Shown piece by piece: positions 35,537 to 44,537 of a stretch of 64,000 nucleotides of DNA (positions are counted from its first letter, which is position 1; every line of letters begins with the position of its first letter). The notes beneath the pieces were generated by a model. That model worked only from the letters and a program-made list of their open reading frames with translations, did not search any database and was not told the origin of the DNA. A program made the position numbers and the translations under genes. The DNA lies in the NCBI RefSeq assembly GCF_024343615.1, contig NZ_RJUB01000123.1, positions 111,445-175,444 on the forward strand. The letters run 5' to 3'. The stretch is from Ferruginibacter sp. HRS2-29. Lineage in GTDB: Bacteria; Bacteroidota; Bacteroidia; Chitinophagales; Chitinophagaceae.

Positions 35537-35673
35537 AGTCAATAGTGAATAGTCAATAGTCAACTCTTTGAACTCCAAATGGTTTCTCCACCTCTTTATA
35601 TCAGACTTAATGATCCAGAACAAAACAGATACCGAAAACACTTCGAAGGTTTGACTATTGACTATTCACTATT
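35537..35673. repeat. Inverted repeat of AGTCAAT/AGTGAAT 7-bp words
   Basis: Arms at 35541-35563 and 35651-35673 are perfect 23-base complements. The left reads AGTCAAT, AGTGAAT, AGTCAAT, AGTCAAC from 35537. It lies just ahead of the sensor kinase gene at 35695, and the same family reappears at 39532-39735 after the regulator gene, so the two copies bracket the two-component pair. No T-run follows. Confidence 0.9.
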
Positions 35674-35694
35674 CACTATATTTAGTTAATAAAT

Positions 35695-38600
35695 ATGCTT
35701 CGCAGACTCAGCTATATCATTTTTCTAATCGGCCTCATCCAGCCTGCGTATTCTCAGCCCCCCTCCAATATTTTTTTCCGAAAACTCACCCAACAGGAAG
35801 GGCTAAGCAAAAACAGTATCTGGAGTACGTATCGCGATAAGCAGGGATTTTTGTGGATCGCCACTTCAAAAGGGGTGAATTGTTTTGATGGGGCAACGGT
35901 GACTTTACATGATTACAACAAAGCCGACAGCAACACCATCCCCGTAAATTCCGTGCGTTACATTACCGAGGATAAAGACGGAAAACTCTGGATGAGCAGC
36001 GAAACCAAGATCTTTTTCTTTCAAAAAAAGACCAGTCATTTTACCAACATCGACCTCTCCCCTTTTAAAAATAAAGTGGATCGCATTTCCCATCTTTTTT
36101 ATGCATCGGATGGAAATATTTATGCCGGTCAGGGCAATTACCTGGTGTGCATCAACAGTGTCACGTTGCAGGCTAAGCTTATCCAAACCGAGCAGGATGC
36201 ATCATTGCAAAAAAAATATGGCACTTATCATTTCATGGAAGATAAAGCCGGTGTGCTTTGGTTTTCGAGTTATCCGAATCTTTATGGATATGATCTCAAA
36301 ACTGGCAACATAAAAAAATACCTCGTTTTACCAGGCAGGCCCAATAACGTGGAGCCCGTTGAAGCGGGTTCACTTACAGACGATGGAGATTTTATATGGC
36401 TTGGAATGTACAGCAGTGGCGGATTGGCGAGGTTTGATAAAAGAAACGGCGGGATTGAATATTTCGCCGCAGAAAATTATCATCAGTCTTATGCGGTAAC
36501 CGCGATTGCGCAGGATGTGACCGATCCGCGTTTTTTATGGGTGGGCACCAAAATGCTCGGCCTCGGTTTATTCAATAAAGAAAAAAAAGCGTTCGTGCGT
36601 TTTTATACCCGTAACGATTCGAGGCCCGGAAGTATCATTTCCAATAACATTTCTGCTTCCATCAATTTTGATGCAGACCAGACCTGCTGGGTAAGCACTA
36701 CGGATGGTATCAGTTATTTCAATCTCCGTAATCAGCTTCTGCAGACTTTTTACATAGAGCCGTACGATGGCAGAAATTTCAACCGGTACCAGTATGAGTA
36801 CATGATAAAAGACAACCGGCATCCCAACCAGGTTTTGCTGAGTACAAAAGACAATGGCATCATCCGGTACGATTATGAGCTTTCCAAACCTACGCTTTCG
36901 ATGAAAGGATTGTCTGCCGATCCTGAAGTGCGTTACAAACAAAAATTTATCGACTGGATGCATGCGAGTCCCGATGGGACCGTGTGGTACAGCAGCCTTG
37001 AAGGCGTTTCCATCCTGAATGAAGATGGCACTTCAAAAAAAATGCTCGACATACAGCAATTCAAAAAGGGGAATGCGGAAAGGTTACAGATCTATGAAGG
37101 GACGGAGGATGCGCTCGGCAATCTTTGGTTTGCTTCCAGCACTGGTTTATGGAAATATCAAAAAGACACTAAAAAATTCACGTTCGCCGATTCCCTTTCC
37201 CCGTTACTGAAAGAAGACATGTTTTATATCCGTGCGGATAAATACAACATCCTCTGGATCATCCTCAATAATCACTCGATCGTCCGTTACGACCCTTCCA
37301 CAAAAAAGGTAAACGAATGGAAAATTTATCTTGACAGCACAAGCAAAACCGGCATCGTACCGCTGAGACTGGTGATAGATAAATATGAGAATATCTGGGC
37401 CACATCGGTAGAAGGGCTGGTACATCTCGATGTTGCAAAAAACATCATAACTATTTACAGGGAAAAAGACGGGCTTTGCAGCAGCAGCCTTTTGCAGATC
37501 GCTTATGACAATAACAATCTTGTGTATGCCGGAAGTGAAGGCTGTGTGATGGAGATCAATATCAACAGCAAAGCGATCAGGACGTATAGTGGCAATGATG
37601 GATTGATCGATAATATTGTAAGAGGGGGGCTTATTATCAATGATGAAAAATTATTTGTGGGCGGCCGGAATTATATACAGGTAATGAACACCGCAACAGC
37701 TTCTTTTAAAAGAACGGCGCCGCTGATGATCACACAATTGCTGGCGAATGATAAAAAAATAACTATCGGGCCGGAGAATTCTGTGAACCTCGCTTACAGC
37801 GAAAATTCAATACAGATCGACTATCGCCTGCTCGACCTGCTGGATGAATCGGGATATGAATATGAATACCGTTTGTTGCATTTTAAAAATGAGTGGGTAA
37901 AAGCTGGCTCTATCAACAAAGCCCTTTTCTTCAATCTTCCTGCCGGCGATTTTGATTTTGAAGTAAGGGCGGTGAACCGAAAATCGGGTGCTGTAGCCAG
38001 TTTCACCAATCTGAAGATCACCATTGAAACTCCGTGGTGGCAGACCTGGTGGTTCCGCACTTTTGTGGCGATAGCGATATTGGGCCTTTTGTATCTTTTC
38101 TACAACATCCGCGTATCCCGCCTGCTGGCGATAGAACGTACGCGGCAAAGGATCGGCAAAGACCTGCACGACGACATAGGCACAGCCCTCAGCAGCATCA
38201 CACTGATGAATACCGTGTTGAAGAAAAAGATCGCTTCTAATCCTGATGATGCGGTGAAGCTCGCCGACAAAGTGGAAGATACATCCCGGCAGATGATACA
38301 AAACATGAGTGATATTGTATGGAGCATCAACCCCGGCAACGACACGTTGGAAAAGCTCACAAATCGCCTGCAACAATTTATGAACGATGCATTTGATGAA
38401 AATGAAACGGATTATTCATTGTCGGTTTCGCCCAATCTTTACAGCCGCAAGATAGATATGGAAACCAGAAAAGATGCGTACCTGATCTGCAAAGAGATCA
38501 TTAACAACGCAGCCAAATACAGCAAGGCAAAGAATTTCAGCCTGAACCTGCACACCAAAGAAAACATGCTGCTCATAGAGGCCAGCGATGATGGCAATGG

Positions 38601-38736
38601 GTTTGACACCACCAGTGAACGCACAGGAAACGGATTGAATAATATTCAGCTGCGTACTCAACGGCACAAAGGCAAAGCGATATTGACTGCAAAAGACGGG
38701 GAAGGAACGAGTTGGAATATAAGTTTGAGAATCTGA
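35695..38736 (+). CDS. Two-component sensor with beta-propeller, Y_Y_Y and histidine kinase domains
   Basis: A 1013-residue inner-membrane sensor. A signal-like N-terminus (MLRRLSYIIFLIGLIQPAYSQ) is followed by about 660 residues of regulator-propeller repeats (DKQGFLWIATSKGVNCFDG, EDKDGKLWMSSETKI, DALGNLWFASSTGLWKY). A Y_Y_Y-like Ig domain (IQIDYRLLDLLDESGYEYEY, about 705-770) and one membrane helix (TFVAIAILGLLYLFYNI, about 790) come next. The kinase has a HisKA_3 phospho-acceptor helix with His825 in IGKDLHDDIGTALSSIT, an ATPase N-box (EIINNAAKYSKA) and G-boxes (ASDDGNGFD, GNGLNNIQ). The REC and AraC parts of hybrid sensors are absent; instead a separate LuxR-type regulator follows, so these are a pair. 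The ligand is unknown. Confidence 0.92.
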   Translation: MLRRLSYIIFLIGLIQPAYSQPPSNIFFRKLTQQEGLSKNSIWSTYRDKQGFLWIATSKGVNCFDGATVTLHDYNKADSNTIPVNSVRYITEDKDGKLWMSSETKIFFFQKKTSHFTNIDLSPFKNKVDRISHLFYASDGNIYAGQGNYLVCINSVTLQAKLIQTEQDASLQKKYGTYHFMEDKAGVLWFSSYPNLYGYDLKTGNIKKYLVLPGRPNNVEPVEAGSLTDDGDFIWLGMYSSGGLARFDKRNGGIEYFAAENYHQSYAVTAIAQDVTDPRFLWVGTKMLGLGLFNKEKKAFVRFYTRNDSRPGSIISNNISASINFDADQTCWVSTTDGISYFNLRNQLLQTFYIEPYDGRNFNRYQYEYMIKDNRHPNQVLLSTKDNGIIRYDYELSKPTLSMKGLSADPEVRYKQKFIDWMHASPDGTVWYSSLEGVSILNEDGTSKKMLDIQQFKKGNAERLQIYEGTEDALGNLWFASSTGLWKYQKDTKKFTFADSLSPLLKEDMFYIRADKYNILWIILNNHSIVRYDPSTKKVNEWKIYLDSTSKTGIVPLRLVIDKYENIWATSVEGLVHLDVAKNIITIYREKDGLCSSSLLQIAYDNNNLVYAGSEGCVMEININSKAIRTYSGNDGLIDNIVRGGLIINDEKLFVGGRNYIQVMNTATASFKRTAPLMITQLLANDKKITIGPENSVNLAYSENSIQIDYRLLDLLDESGYEYEYRLLHFKNEWVKAGSINKALFFNLPAGDFDFEVRAVNRKSGAVASFTNLKITIETPWWQTWWFRTFVAIAILGLLYLFYNIRVSRLLAIERTRQRIGKDLHDDIGTALSSITLMNTVLKKKIASNPDDAVKLADKVEDTSRQMIQNMSDIVWSINPGNDTLEKLTNRLQQFMNDAFDENETDYSLSVSPNLYSRKIDMETRKDAYLICKEIINNAAKYSKAKNFSLNLHTKENMLLIEASDDGNGFDTTSERTGNGLNNIQLRTQRHKGKAILTAKDGEGTSWNISLRI

Positions 38737-38849
38737 TTAATGGATTAATGGATAATGGACAATGTCTTCGGATTGAAGCAGGTTCTGCTAAAAGAAAAGA
38801 CTTTCAACCACGAAGCATTATCCATTATCAATTATCAATTATCCATTAA
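38737..38849. repeat. Inverted repeat of AATGGAT-type words between the two-component genes
   Basis: TTAATGGATTAATGGATAAT (38737-38756, continuing to 38764) faces a right arm at 38816-38849 that is mostly complementary, starting CATTATCCATTATC. The element begins right after the sensor stop, and the regulator starts 61 bases past its end. The word matches the thrA-thrB element at 10383. Confidence 0.8.
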
Positions 38850-38910
38850 CTAACCCTGATGGGGTATTTTATTATAACCTTTAAAAGGATAATTTTAAAA
38901 AAACATAAAA

Positions 38911-39540
38911 TTGAAAGTAATCATATTTGAAGATAATTTTCTTGTTCAGCAAAGCCTTTGTGAAGTGCTGCAATCAGATGAGCAGATAAAGGTTTGCGGT
39001 ACTTATGAAAATGCCAAAGGGATCGACCGTATCTATGCGGAACACTCACCAGACCTGGTGATCATGGATATCGACATGCCGGAAGTAAATGGCCTGGCAG
39101 GGCTTTCGCTATTAAAACAAAAAAATCCGGATGCCAGGGTATTGATGTTTACCGTATTTGAAGAAAATGATAAAGTGCTGAATGCAATCTGCCTCGGCGC
39201 AAACGGATACATACTGAAAAGCAGCAGCGGCGACAAGATCATCGAATCCGTGAAAGATGTCATCAATGGCGGTTCTCCACTTACCCCGGCGATAGCGAGT
39301 AAGATACTCAAACATTTTCCTAAGAATAATGTAAGCAGCAAGGATGAATTGCTCATGCTGACGAGCAAGGAAAAAGAAGTGCTGGAATTATTGGTAAAAG
39401 GGTACAGCTACAAAAAGATTGCTGTTGAATTATTCAAAAGTGTAGAAACCATCCGCACGCAGATAAAAACGATTTACAGGAAACTGAACGTGAAGTCAAA
39501 TGCGGAAGCGATCATTAAGGCGCTGGCAAGAAGTGAATAG
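38911..39540 (+). CDS. LuxR/NarL-type response regulator
   Basis: A 209-residue DNA-binding response regulator, the probable partner of the sensor upstream. The start is TTG at 38911 (MKVIIFEDNFLVQQSL), since no ATG matches the family N-terminus. The receiver domain carries the acidic pocket (EDN) and the phospho-acceptor Asp in LVIMDIDMPEVNG; the conserved Lys is in GYILKSSSG. The C-terminal helix-turn-helix is LTSKEKEVLELLVKGYSYKK...SVETIRTQIKTIYRKLN. Its targets cannot be told from the window. The 3' end lies within a repeat arm: the last Glu and the stop are in AGTGAATAG, part of the 7-bp word array. Confidence 0.92.
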   Translation: MKVIIFEDNFLVQQSLCEVLQSDEQIKVCGTYENAKGIDRIYAEHSPDLVIMDIDMPEVNGLAGLSLLKQKNPDARVLMFTVFEENDKVLNAICLGANGYILKSSSGDKIIESVKDVINGGSPLTPAIASKILKHFPKNNVSSKDELLMLTSKEKEVLELLVKGYSYKKIAVELFKSVETIRTQIKTIYRKLNVKSNAEAIIKALARSE

Positions 39541-39735
39541 TCAATAGTGAATAGTCAAATCTTCGAAATGCTTACAGTTCAAGAAAGTCATTATTTACAG
39601 AGATCATTATAGCAGAATAATCAAAGGCTCATGATTTTCATGAACCTTTGATTTAAAAAGTTAATTTCTGATTTTTTAAAGTTACTCAGTGTTACAAACT
39701 CCGAAGGTTTGACTATTCACTATTCACCATTGACT
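39532..39735. repeat. Inverted repeat of AGTGAAT/AGTCAAT words after the regulator gene
   Basis: The left arm (39532-39560) is AGTGAATAGTCAATAGTG followed by AATAGTCAAA. The right arm (about 39706-39735) reads GGTTTGACTATTCACTATTC and ends TTGACTAA. The 17 bases AATAGTGAATAGTCAAA match exactly between the arms. Between them is an AT-rich segment with an imperfect hairpin TCAAAGG...CCTTTGA near 39625-39655, possibly a terminator for the convergent genes. The arms overlap both the regulator stop and the metG stop. Confidence 0.8.
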
Positions 39736-41893
39736 AACTTACGCCACTGCCGTTCTCCACCGCCACATCCGGGTTCACAAACTGCAATTTTCCGTTAGCA
39801 TCCTCCGCCATCAGGATCATGCCATTGCTTTCAATCCCTCTCATCTTTCTGGGCGCAAGATTGATTACAACAGTTACTTGTTTGCCCACAATTTCTTCCG
39901 GAGAAAAATGAAGGGCAATGCCGCTAACGATCGTTCTTTTTTCAAAGCCAAGATCTACTTCCAGTTTTAAGAGTTTGTCGGCTTTATCCACTTTTTCCGC
40001 AGCCAGGATCGTACCCACTTTCAGATCTATCTTCGCAAAATCATCAAACTGTATGGTTTCTTTGATAACAGTTTCTTTCGCTTTTGCCTGTTGTCCGTTG
40101 TCGGTTGTCGGTTGTCCGTTGCCGGTGGTCGTTCCTTCCATTTTTATCTTCTGGCTTTTAAGTTTTAATTTTTCAATTTGCGCTGTTACTTCTGCATCTT
40201 CAATCTTCCTGAACAATAATTCCGGTGCACGCAGTGAATATCCTACACTCAGCAATTTCACCTTACCGGCATTTTCCCAGTCCAGCATCTTGTCCACCAC
40301 TTTCATCATGTAACACATTTTTTTTGCTGCAAACGGCAAAAACGGGTGGATGAAAATCGCGAGGTTTGCCGTAAGCTGCAAACAGATATGTAAACAATTA
40401 TCAATCCTGGCTTGCGCTTCGGGGGTTGGTTGCCCGGCATCGGTGACCGTTTTCGCTACGATCCAGGGTTCTTTTTCCTGCATGTACCTGTTGCCTTTTC
40501 TCGCCAGGTCAATTACTTCATACAGGGCGTCACGGAATTTATATCCTTCGATCAAACGCTCAATACTGTTTTTCGTATCGGTGATATCCTGCAGGAGTTG
40601 TTTGTCTTTTTCATCCATGATCTCGTTGTGAAAAACCGGCACCTTTCCCCCGCACAATTTATGCATCAGCACAAACGTACGGTTTACAAAATTCCCGAAC
40701 ACAGCCACCAACTCACTATTCACCGCATCCTGAAAACCTTTCCATGTAAATTCACTGTCTTTTGTTTCCGGTGCGATGGCTGTGAGATAATAACGTAATG
40801 CATCCACCATCTGTTCGCCACCATTTTCCGGTTTTACAAAATCGTTGATATAATCATCCATCTCTATGCTCCAGCCACGGCTGGTGCTCATCTTGTCGCC
40901 TTCGAGGTTCATAAACTCATTGCTTGGAACATTATCCGGCAGGATATTCCCATGCAGTTTCAGCATCACCGGGAAGATGATGCTATGAAAAACGATGTTG
41001 TCCTTCCCGATAAAATGTACCAGCTTGGTATCGTCATTGTACCAATAAGGTTTCCAGTCTTTTTCGTTGTCGATTGCCCATTGTTTGGTGGCGCTGATGT
41101 AGCCGATCGGTGCATCAAACCATACGTACAATACTTTCCCTTCTGCGCCCGTTACCGGTACAGCGATTCCCCAATCGAGGTCACGTGTTACAGCCCTTGG
41201 CTGCAAACCCATATCCAGCCAGCTTTTACATTGACCCAATACGTTTGCTTTCCAGTCTTCCTTATGATCTTCGAGTATCCATTGCCGTAAGAAAGCCTCG
41301 TGCTTATCCAGCGGAAGGTACCAGTGGGTAGTTGATTTTTTGATCGGCGGTTTACCACTCAATGTGCTATACGGATTGATCAGTTGTTCGGGACTGAGCG
41401 ATGTACCACATCTTTCGCATTGGTCGCCATAGGCATTCGGATTGCTGCACACGGGGCAGGTACCTACGATGTAGCGATCCGCCAGGAAAGTATTGGCTTC
41501 CTCATCAAAATACTGTTCTGTTTCTTTTATTTCCAGATCACCTTTATCATTCAGCATCGTAAAAAATTCCTGCGCCGTTTCGTGATGGATCGGGGCAGAA
41601 GTACGGTGATAGATATCGAACGAAATCCCCAGGTCGGCCATGTTGCTTTTTAGCATCGCATGGTACTTATCTACAATCTCCCTCGGGGTCGTATTTTCTT
41701 TCATCGCCTGGATCGTAATAGCGGCGCCATGTTCATCGCTGCCGCAAACATATACCACGTCTTTTTGCTGCGCCCTAAGATAGCGCACGTATGTATCAGC
41801 AGGCAAATAAGCGCCGGCCAGGTGGCCGATATGTTTCGGGCCGTTGGCATAAGGAAGGGCACTTGTTATCAGGTATCTTTTTGGATCGGTCAT
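39734..41893 (-). CDS. metG: Methionyl-tRNA synthetase
   Basis: A 719-residue class I synthetase charging tRNA-Met. The start is the ATG at 41893 (MTDPKRYLITSALPYANGPKHIGHLAG, containing the HIGH motif); an in-frame ATG at 41950 would add 19 residues. Zinc-knuckle cysteines are in CPVCSNPNAYGDQCERC, and KMSTS is intact in GDKMSTSRG. A C-terminal tRNA-binding OB domain (FDDFAKIDLKVGTILAAEKV, last about 110 residues) is typical of the dimeric form. The linker before it holds a 7-bp repeat array encoding TTTGNGQPTTDNGQQ (about residues 587-601), which is low in complexity and looks like an insertion. Both ends lie close to repeats. Confidence 0.97.
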   Translation of the reverse strand: MTDPKRYLITSALPYANGPKHIGHLAGAYLPADTYVRYLRAQQKDVVYVCGSDEHGAAITIQAMKENTTPREIVDKYHAMLKSNMADLGISFDIYHRTSAPIHHETAQEFFTMLNDKGDLEIKETEQYFDEEANTFLADRYIVGTCPVCSNPNAYGDQCERCGTSLSPEQLINPYSTLSGKPPIKKSTTHWYLPLDKHEAFLRQWILEDHKEDWKANVLGQCKSWLDMGLQPRAVTRDLDWGIAVPVTGAEGKVLYVWFDAPIGYISATKQWAIDNEKDWKPYWYNDDTKLVHFIGKDNIVFHSIIFPVMLKLHGNILPDNVPSNEFMNLEGDKMSTSRGWSIEMDDYINDFVKPENGGEQMVDALRYYLTAIAPETKDSEFTWKGFQDAVNSELVAVFGNFVNRTFVLMHKLCGGKVPVFHNEIMDEKDKQLLQDITDTKNSIERLIEGYKFRDALYEVIDLARKGNRYMQEKEPWIVAKTVTDAGQPTPEAQARIDNCLHICLQLTANLAIFIHPFLPFAAKKMCYMMKVVDKMLDWENAGKVKLLSVGYSLRAPELLFRKIEDAEVTAQIEKLKLKSQKIKMEGTTTGNGQPTTDNGQQAKAKETVIKETIQFDDFAKIDLKVGTILAAEKVDKADKLLKLEVDLGFEKRTIVSGIALHFSPEEIVGKQVTVVINLAPRKMRGIESNGMILMAEDANGKLQFVNPDVAVENGSGVS
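40091..40132 (-). repeat. TTGTCGG 7-bp array inside the metG coding region
   Basis: Six 7-base units (TTGTCCG, TTGTCGG, TTGTCGG, TTGTCCG, TTGCCGG, TGGTCGT) lie in frame in metG. Their complement encodes about 14 residues of the linker between the anticodon-binding and tRNA-binding domains. The reading frame stays open, as 42 bases is a multiple of 3. The words resemble the array at 7641-7680. Confidence 0.85.
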
Positions 41894-41937
41894 TACTCTT
41901 TTTTTGCATATGACAGAAATGATTGTCATATTTTCCG

Positions 41938-41945
41938 CAAAAGTA
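41938..41945 (-). promoter_or_regulatory. -7 box of the metG promoter
   Basis: The minus strand reads TACTTTTG, an exact TAnnTTTG, with a predicted start near 41932 and a 38-base leader. The -33 region falls inside the palindromic AACCTCCGGGG repeat, so a classical -33 box is not seen. Confidence 0.5.
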
Positions 41946-41960
41946 AGCAAAATGGGGTTG

Positions 41961-41993
41961 AAACCTCCGGGGTTTTAGAAACCCCGGAGGTTT
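41961..41993. repeat. AAACCTCCGGGGTTT palindromic repeat, metG upstream copy
   Basis: AAACCTCCGGGGTTT (41961-41975) and AAACCCCGGAGGTTT (41979-41993) are exact complements separated by three bases. The same word occurs at 27751 and 55716. It lies 16 bases upstream of the metG -7 box. Confidence 0.92.
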
Positions 41994-42018
41994 CCTAACC
42001 CGCAACAGTAAACACAAA

Positions 42019-42040
42019 AACCGGCGCAAATGCACCGGTT
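42019..42040 (-). terminator. Terminator of the anti-sigma gene
   Basis: AACCGG (42019-42024) and CCGGTT (42035-42040) form a stem that is extended by GC pairs in a 10-base inner region. On the minus strand it follows the anti-sigma stop (42063) and is followed by TTTGTGTTT. Confidence 0.55.
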
Positions 42041-42062
42041 CAGCCTTCATTACCCCCAAAGG

Positions 42063-43778
42063 CTAATTATCCATCTTGCTCAGAGAAGCTTTTAAATCCG
42101 TAGGGGTGGTGGTTTCAAAGTGCAGACCGGTCAGGGTTTCTTCACTTACTTTAGTCTTTTTCATAGCTACAACGGCCTGCCCTTTTGCATCTATCCCGAT
42201 GCTTACGATGGTGACAGGTTCCCCGAGCGGCAACATATTGTACCTGATCTCATTTCCTGAAATATATCCCGGCATAACAGACCGATAATTGTCGAACACC
42301 AGCACGGTGTAATAATTCTTTGCGGCATCGCCCAGGTTTACAGCATAGTTCACTTTTTTGCGGCTATCGTTGTAAAACCTGTCGCAATTGATCCAGCCAA
42401 GTGAAGAAATTTCCACCCCATATTTATCATTGATCTTTTCAATCACATCCGCGTTCACGGTTCTTGAAATAGCAGAATAGGTAGTTCCGTCAACACTTTC
42501 GCTTCGGGAAACGACCACCCGCGTTTTGCTAAAAGGCAGGTTGTATTTATCAGCCTGGCTTTTTCCCATCCAGATAGAGTCCCCGATCGGAATATCCGAA
42601 TAAGTACCCGAGCGATTGAGATAGGTGGTTGTTCGTCCATGAAAAAAACTGTTTTGCCCGAACCCGAAACGGACTTTATAATAACCGTATTTTTCTTTCA
42701 GCATCTGCCTGATCTGCTCTCTTGGCAACTTAGGTTCGTGCACGATGTTAAATACAGCCACTTCCCCTTTTTTCCTGTTCTTAATTTTAAAAGGTTCATT
42801 TCGAAGATCCAGTACCCACACCTGCGTTTGAAATTGCTGAGTGGTAAAATTACTCGTTTGAGCAATCCAGTTTATCAGCCCTGCACCAGCTTCAGCCGTG
42901 TCTATGTTGCCTTGTGCTACCCGTCCGCCCCGTCCATTATCGCCATAAAACAGTTGCATATATTTCATGTTCGCAGTAGTATCCGGCAATATCAATCGTA
43001 CCGGGTTATTCGATACAGTTTGTACCGGCTGCCCGTTTTTAGTTGCCCCGATGTGTACCATCCCGCCACTCACCAGCTGATCACTGTTGCTCATCGTGGT
43101 GAGTTTATTCAATACGATGTCCGACTTTTTGAAATATTCCCTGATGGAAATTTTTACCGCACCATTTCCAAGAGTGGCAGCAGGAATCAATAACGCAGCC
43201 CCTTCTTTGCAGAAGAGCAAAGTATCTTTTGAATTATCTATATCAAATTCCTGCGCTTCTTTCACCAGGCCATTGAACAACTCTTCCAGCAATCTTTGTC
43301 TGGAAATCGCAGGCTCATTTTCGCCTTGCGGCAAAATGTTTTGTGTGGAATCCGACCTTTCTGTTTTGGTGATGGAATTGTTTTCATTAAGCTGAAGTAC
43401 GAATGGTTTTATATATGATGGTTTTAGTGTTTTAACCAGTGAATCTGATGTAGCCATTACAGGAACAATCAGCGTTGTATCTTCCGACAAAACTGTTTCA
43501 GGTTGATTTTTCTCCGCTGTTTGTTTCACCAGTGAAGCATTGGATTCAGCAGAAGTTGTCGTTTGTTTTTTATTGACCAAAACAACCACTGCAGCAATGA
43601 TACATGCAGCCGCAATCAGCCAAACACCACCTTTAGGAAATGTTTTCGCCGGCGTGGCCTGTACCGGCTGCAACATAGCCTGCATCTGCTTCCAATGCTC
43701 ATCCATCTGGCTGAGATCGGGCAACTGCTGATTCTCCAGCTGCTGAAGTTTATTTTTTATATAATTATCCTGCTGCAT
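42063..43778 (-). CDS. Membrane-anchored anti-sigma-like protein with large extracytoplasmic domain
   Basis: A 571-residue protein that I read as the regulator of the ECF sigma factor encoded just upstream; its ATG overlaps the sigma stop by 14 bases, so translation is probably coupled. The first about 50 residues are cytoplasmic and helical (YIKNKLQQLENQQLPDLSQM), without a zinc-finger HxxxCxxC motif. A single transmembrane helix (VWLIAAACIIAAVVVLV, about 53-70) leads to a periplasmic region of about 500 residues. Part of that region (GAALLIPAATLGNGAVKISI) resembles ZU5-like domains. The name anti-sigma rests on gene order and topology, not on a recognised domain. Confidence 0.68.
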   Translation of the reverse strand: MQQDNYIKNKLQQLENQQLPDLSQMDEHWKQMQAMLQPVQATPAKTFPKGGVWLIAAACIIAAVVVLVNKKQTTTSAESNASLVKQTAEKNQPETVLSEDTTLIVPVMATSDSLVKTLKPSYIKPFVLQLNENNSITKTERSDSTQNILPQGENEPAISRQRLLEELFNGLVKEAQEFDIDNSKDTLLFCKEGAALLIPAATLGNGAVKISIREYFKKSDIVLNKLTTMSNSDQLVSGGMVHIGATKNGQPVQTVSNNPVRLILPDTTANMKYMQLFYGDNGRGGRVAQGNIDTAEAGAGLINWIAQTSNFTTQQFQTQVWVLDLRNEPFKIKNRKKGEVAVFNIVHEPKLPREQIRQMLKEKYGYYKVRFGFGQNSFFHGRTTTYLNRSGTYSDIPIGDSIWMGKSQADKYNLPFSKTRVVVSRSESVDGTTYSAISRTVNADVIEKINDKYGVEISSLGWINCDRFYNDSRKKVNYAVNLGDAAKNYYTVLVFDNYRSVMPGYISGNEIRYNMLPLGEPVTIVSIGIDAKGQAVVAMKKTKVSEETLTGLHFETTTPTDLKASLSKMDN

Positions 43779-44355
43779 TTCTTTGTAATTCGGTTTCGGT
43801 AAAAGTTTCGAGTTTTTGTTTCAATAATTTTTTCGCTTCCGCAACATGCCATTTGCTGGTGCTGTCGCTGATGCCTATGTGCCCGCCGATCTGTTTGTGC
43901 GTAAACCCTTCGTACACGAACAGGTTGAAGACTGTGGCGGTGGCCGTTGGCAATTGGGCGATCAGTTGCTGCACTTCCTTCCCCGAAAGGCGGTCAAACG
44001 CTTCGGGGCGAATGACCGCTTCTTCCTGTCCGGTATAGGGTACGGACTGCTGAAAATTATTTTTTTGCCGGCAGAAATCGATGCAACAATTAACCACGAT
44101 GGTTTTGATCCAGGCGCCCGGCTTGCCTTCATCCTTATATTGCCCGATGTATTTAAACACCCGCAGCATGGCATTGTTGTAGATCGTTCCGGCATCGCCG
44201 GCGTTTCCCGCATAGCGAAAACAGATCTTGATCATTTCAGCATAATACAACTTATACAATTGCTCCTGCGCATGCAGTTCGTTTTGCTGGCAACCTTTGA
44301 TCAATATGTCGGTCTGTGCACTCAAAAATTTTCTTTTTTGTAAAAAATGCTCCAT
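43765..44355 (-). CDS. ECF-type RNA polymerase sigma factor
   Basis: A 196-residue sigma factor. Region 2 is at about 30-95 (ELHAQEQLYKLYYAEMIKICFRY, TIYNNAMLRVFKYI, GAWIKTIVVNCCIDFCR) and region 4 at about 130-185 (LPTATATVFNLFVYEGFTHKQIG, then SDSTSKWHVAEAKKLLKQKL as helix-turn-helix). Compared with the usual ECF factors region 2.1 is short, and the inter-domain linker is rich in Gln and Glu. It overlaps the downstream anti-sigma-like gene by 14 bases. The upstream gap to the divergent LD-carboxypeptidase gene holds an inverted repeat, which may include its promoter. Confidence 0.9.
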   Translation of the reverse strand: MEHFLQKRKFLSAQTDILIKGCQQNELHAQEQLYKLYYAEMIKICFRYAGNAGDAGTIYNNAMLRVFKYIGQYKDEGKPGAWIKTIVVNCCIDFCRQKNNFQQSVPYTGQEEAVIRPEAFDRLSGKEVQQLIAQLPTATATVFNLFVYEGFTHKQIGGHIGISDSTSKWHVAEAKKLLKQKLETFTETELQRNAAG

Positions 44356-44400
44356 GTAATATATATAACTGTGGGAGAGATTAAAAGGGTTGGGTATTTT

Positions 44401-44520
44401 TAATAATTAATGGATAATGTGATAATGGATAATTCAGCACCGCCGAAATACCGTTCCGTTATGAACAATTATTATCCATTACCCTATTATCTATTACCCT
44501 ATTATCCATTATCCATTATA
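44401..44520. repeat. Inverted repeat of AATGGAT / ATTACCC words
   Basis: Left AATTAATGGATAATG and TGATAATGGATAATTC; right a longer run of ATTATCC and ATTACCC words, with the 15-base unit ATTACCCTATTATC(C/T) twice. The arms pair over most of the AATGGATAAT words. It lies between the divergent starts of the sigma gene (44355) and the S66 peptidase (44538). Confidence 0.75.
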
Positions 44521-44537
44521 TTCTGTATTTTAGGATC

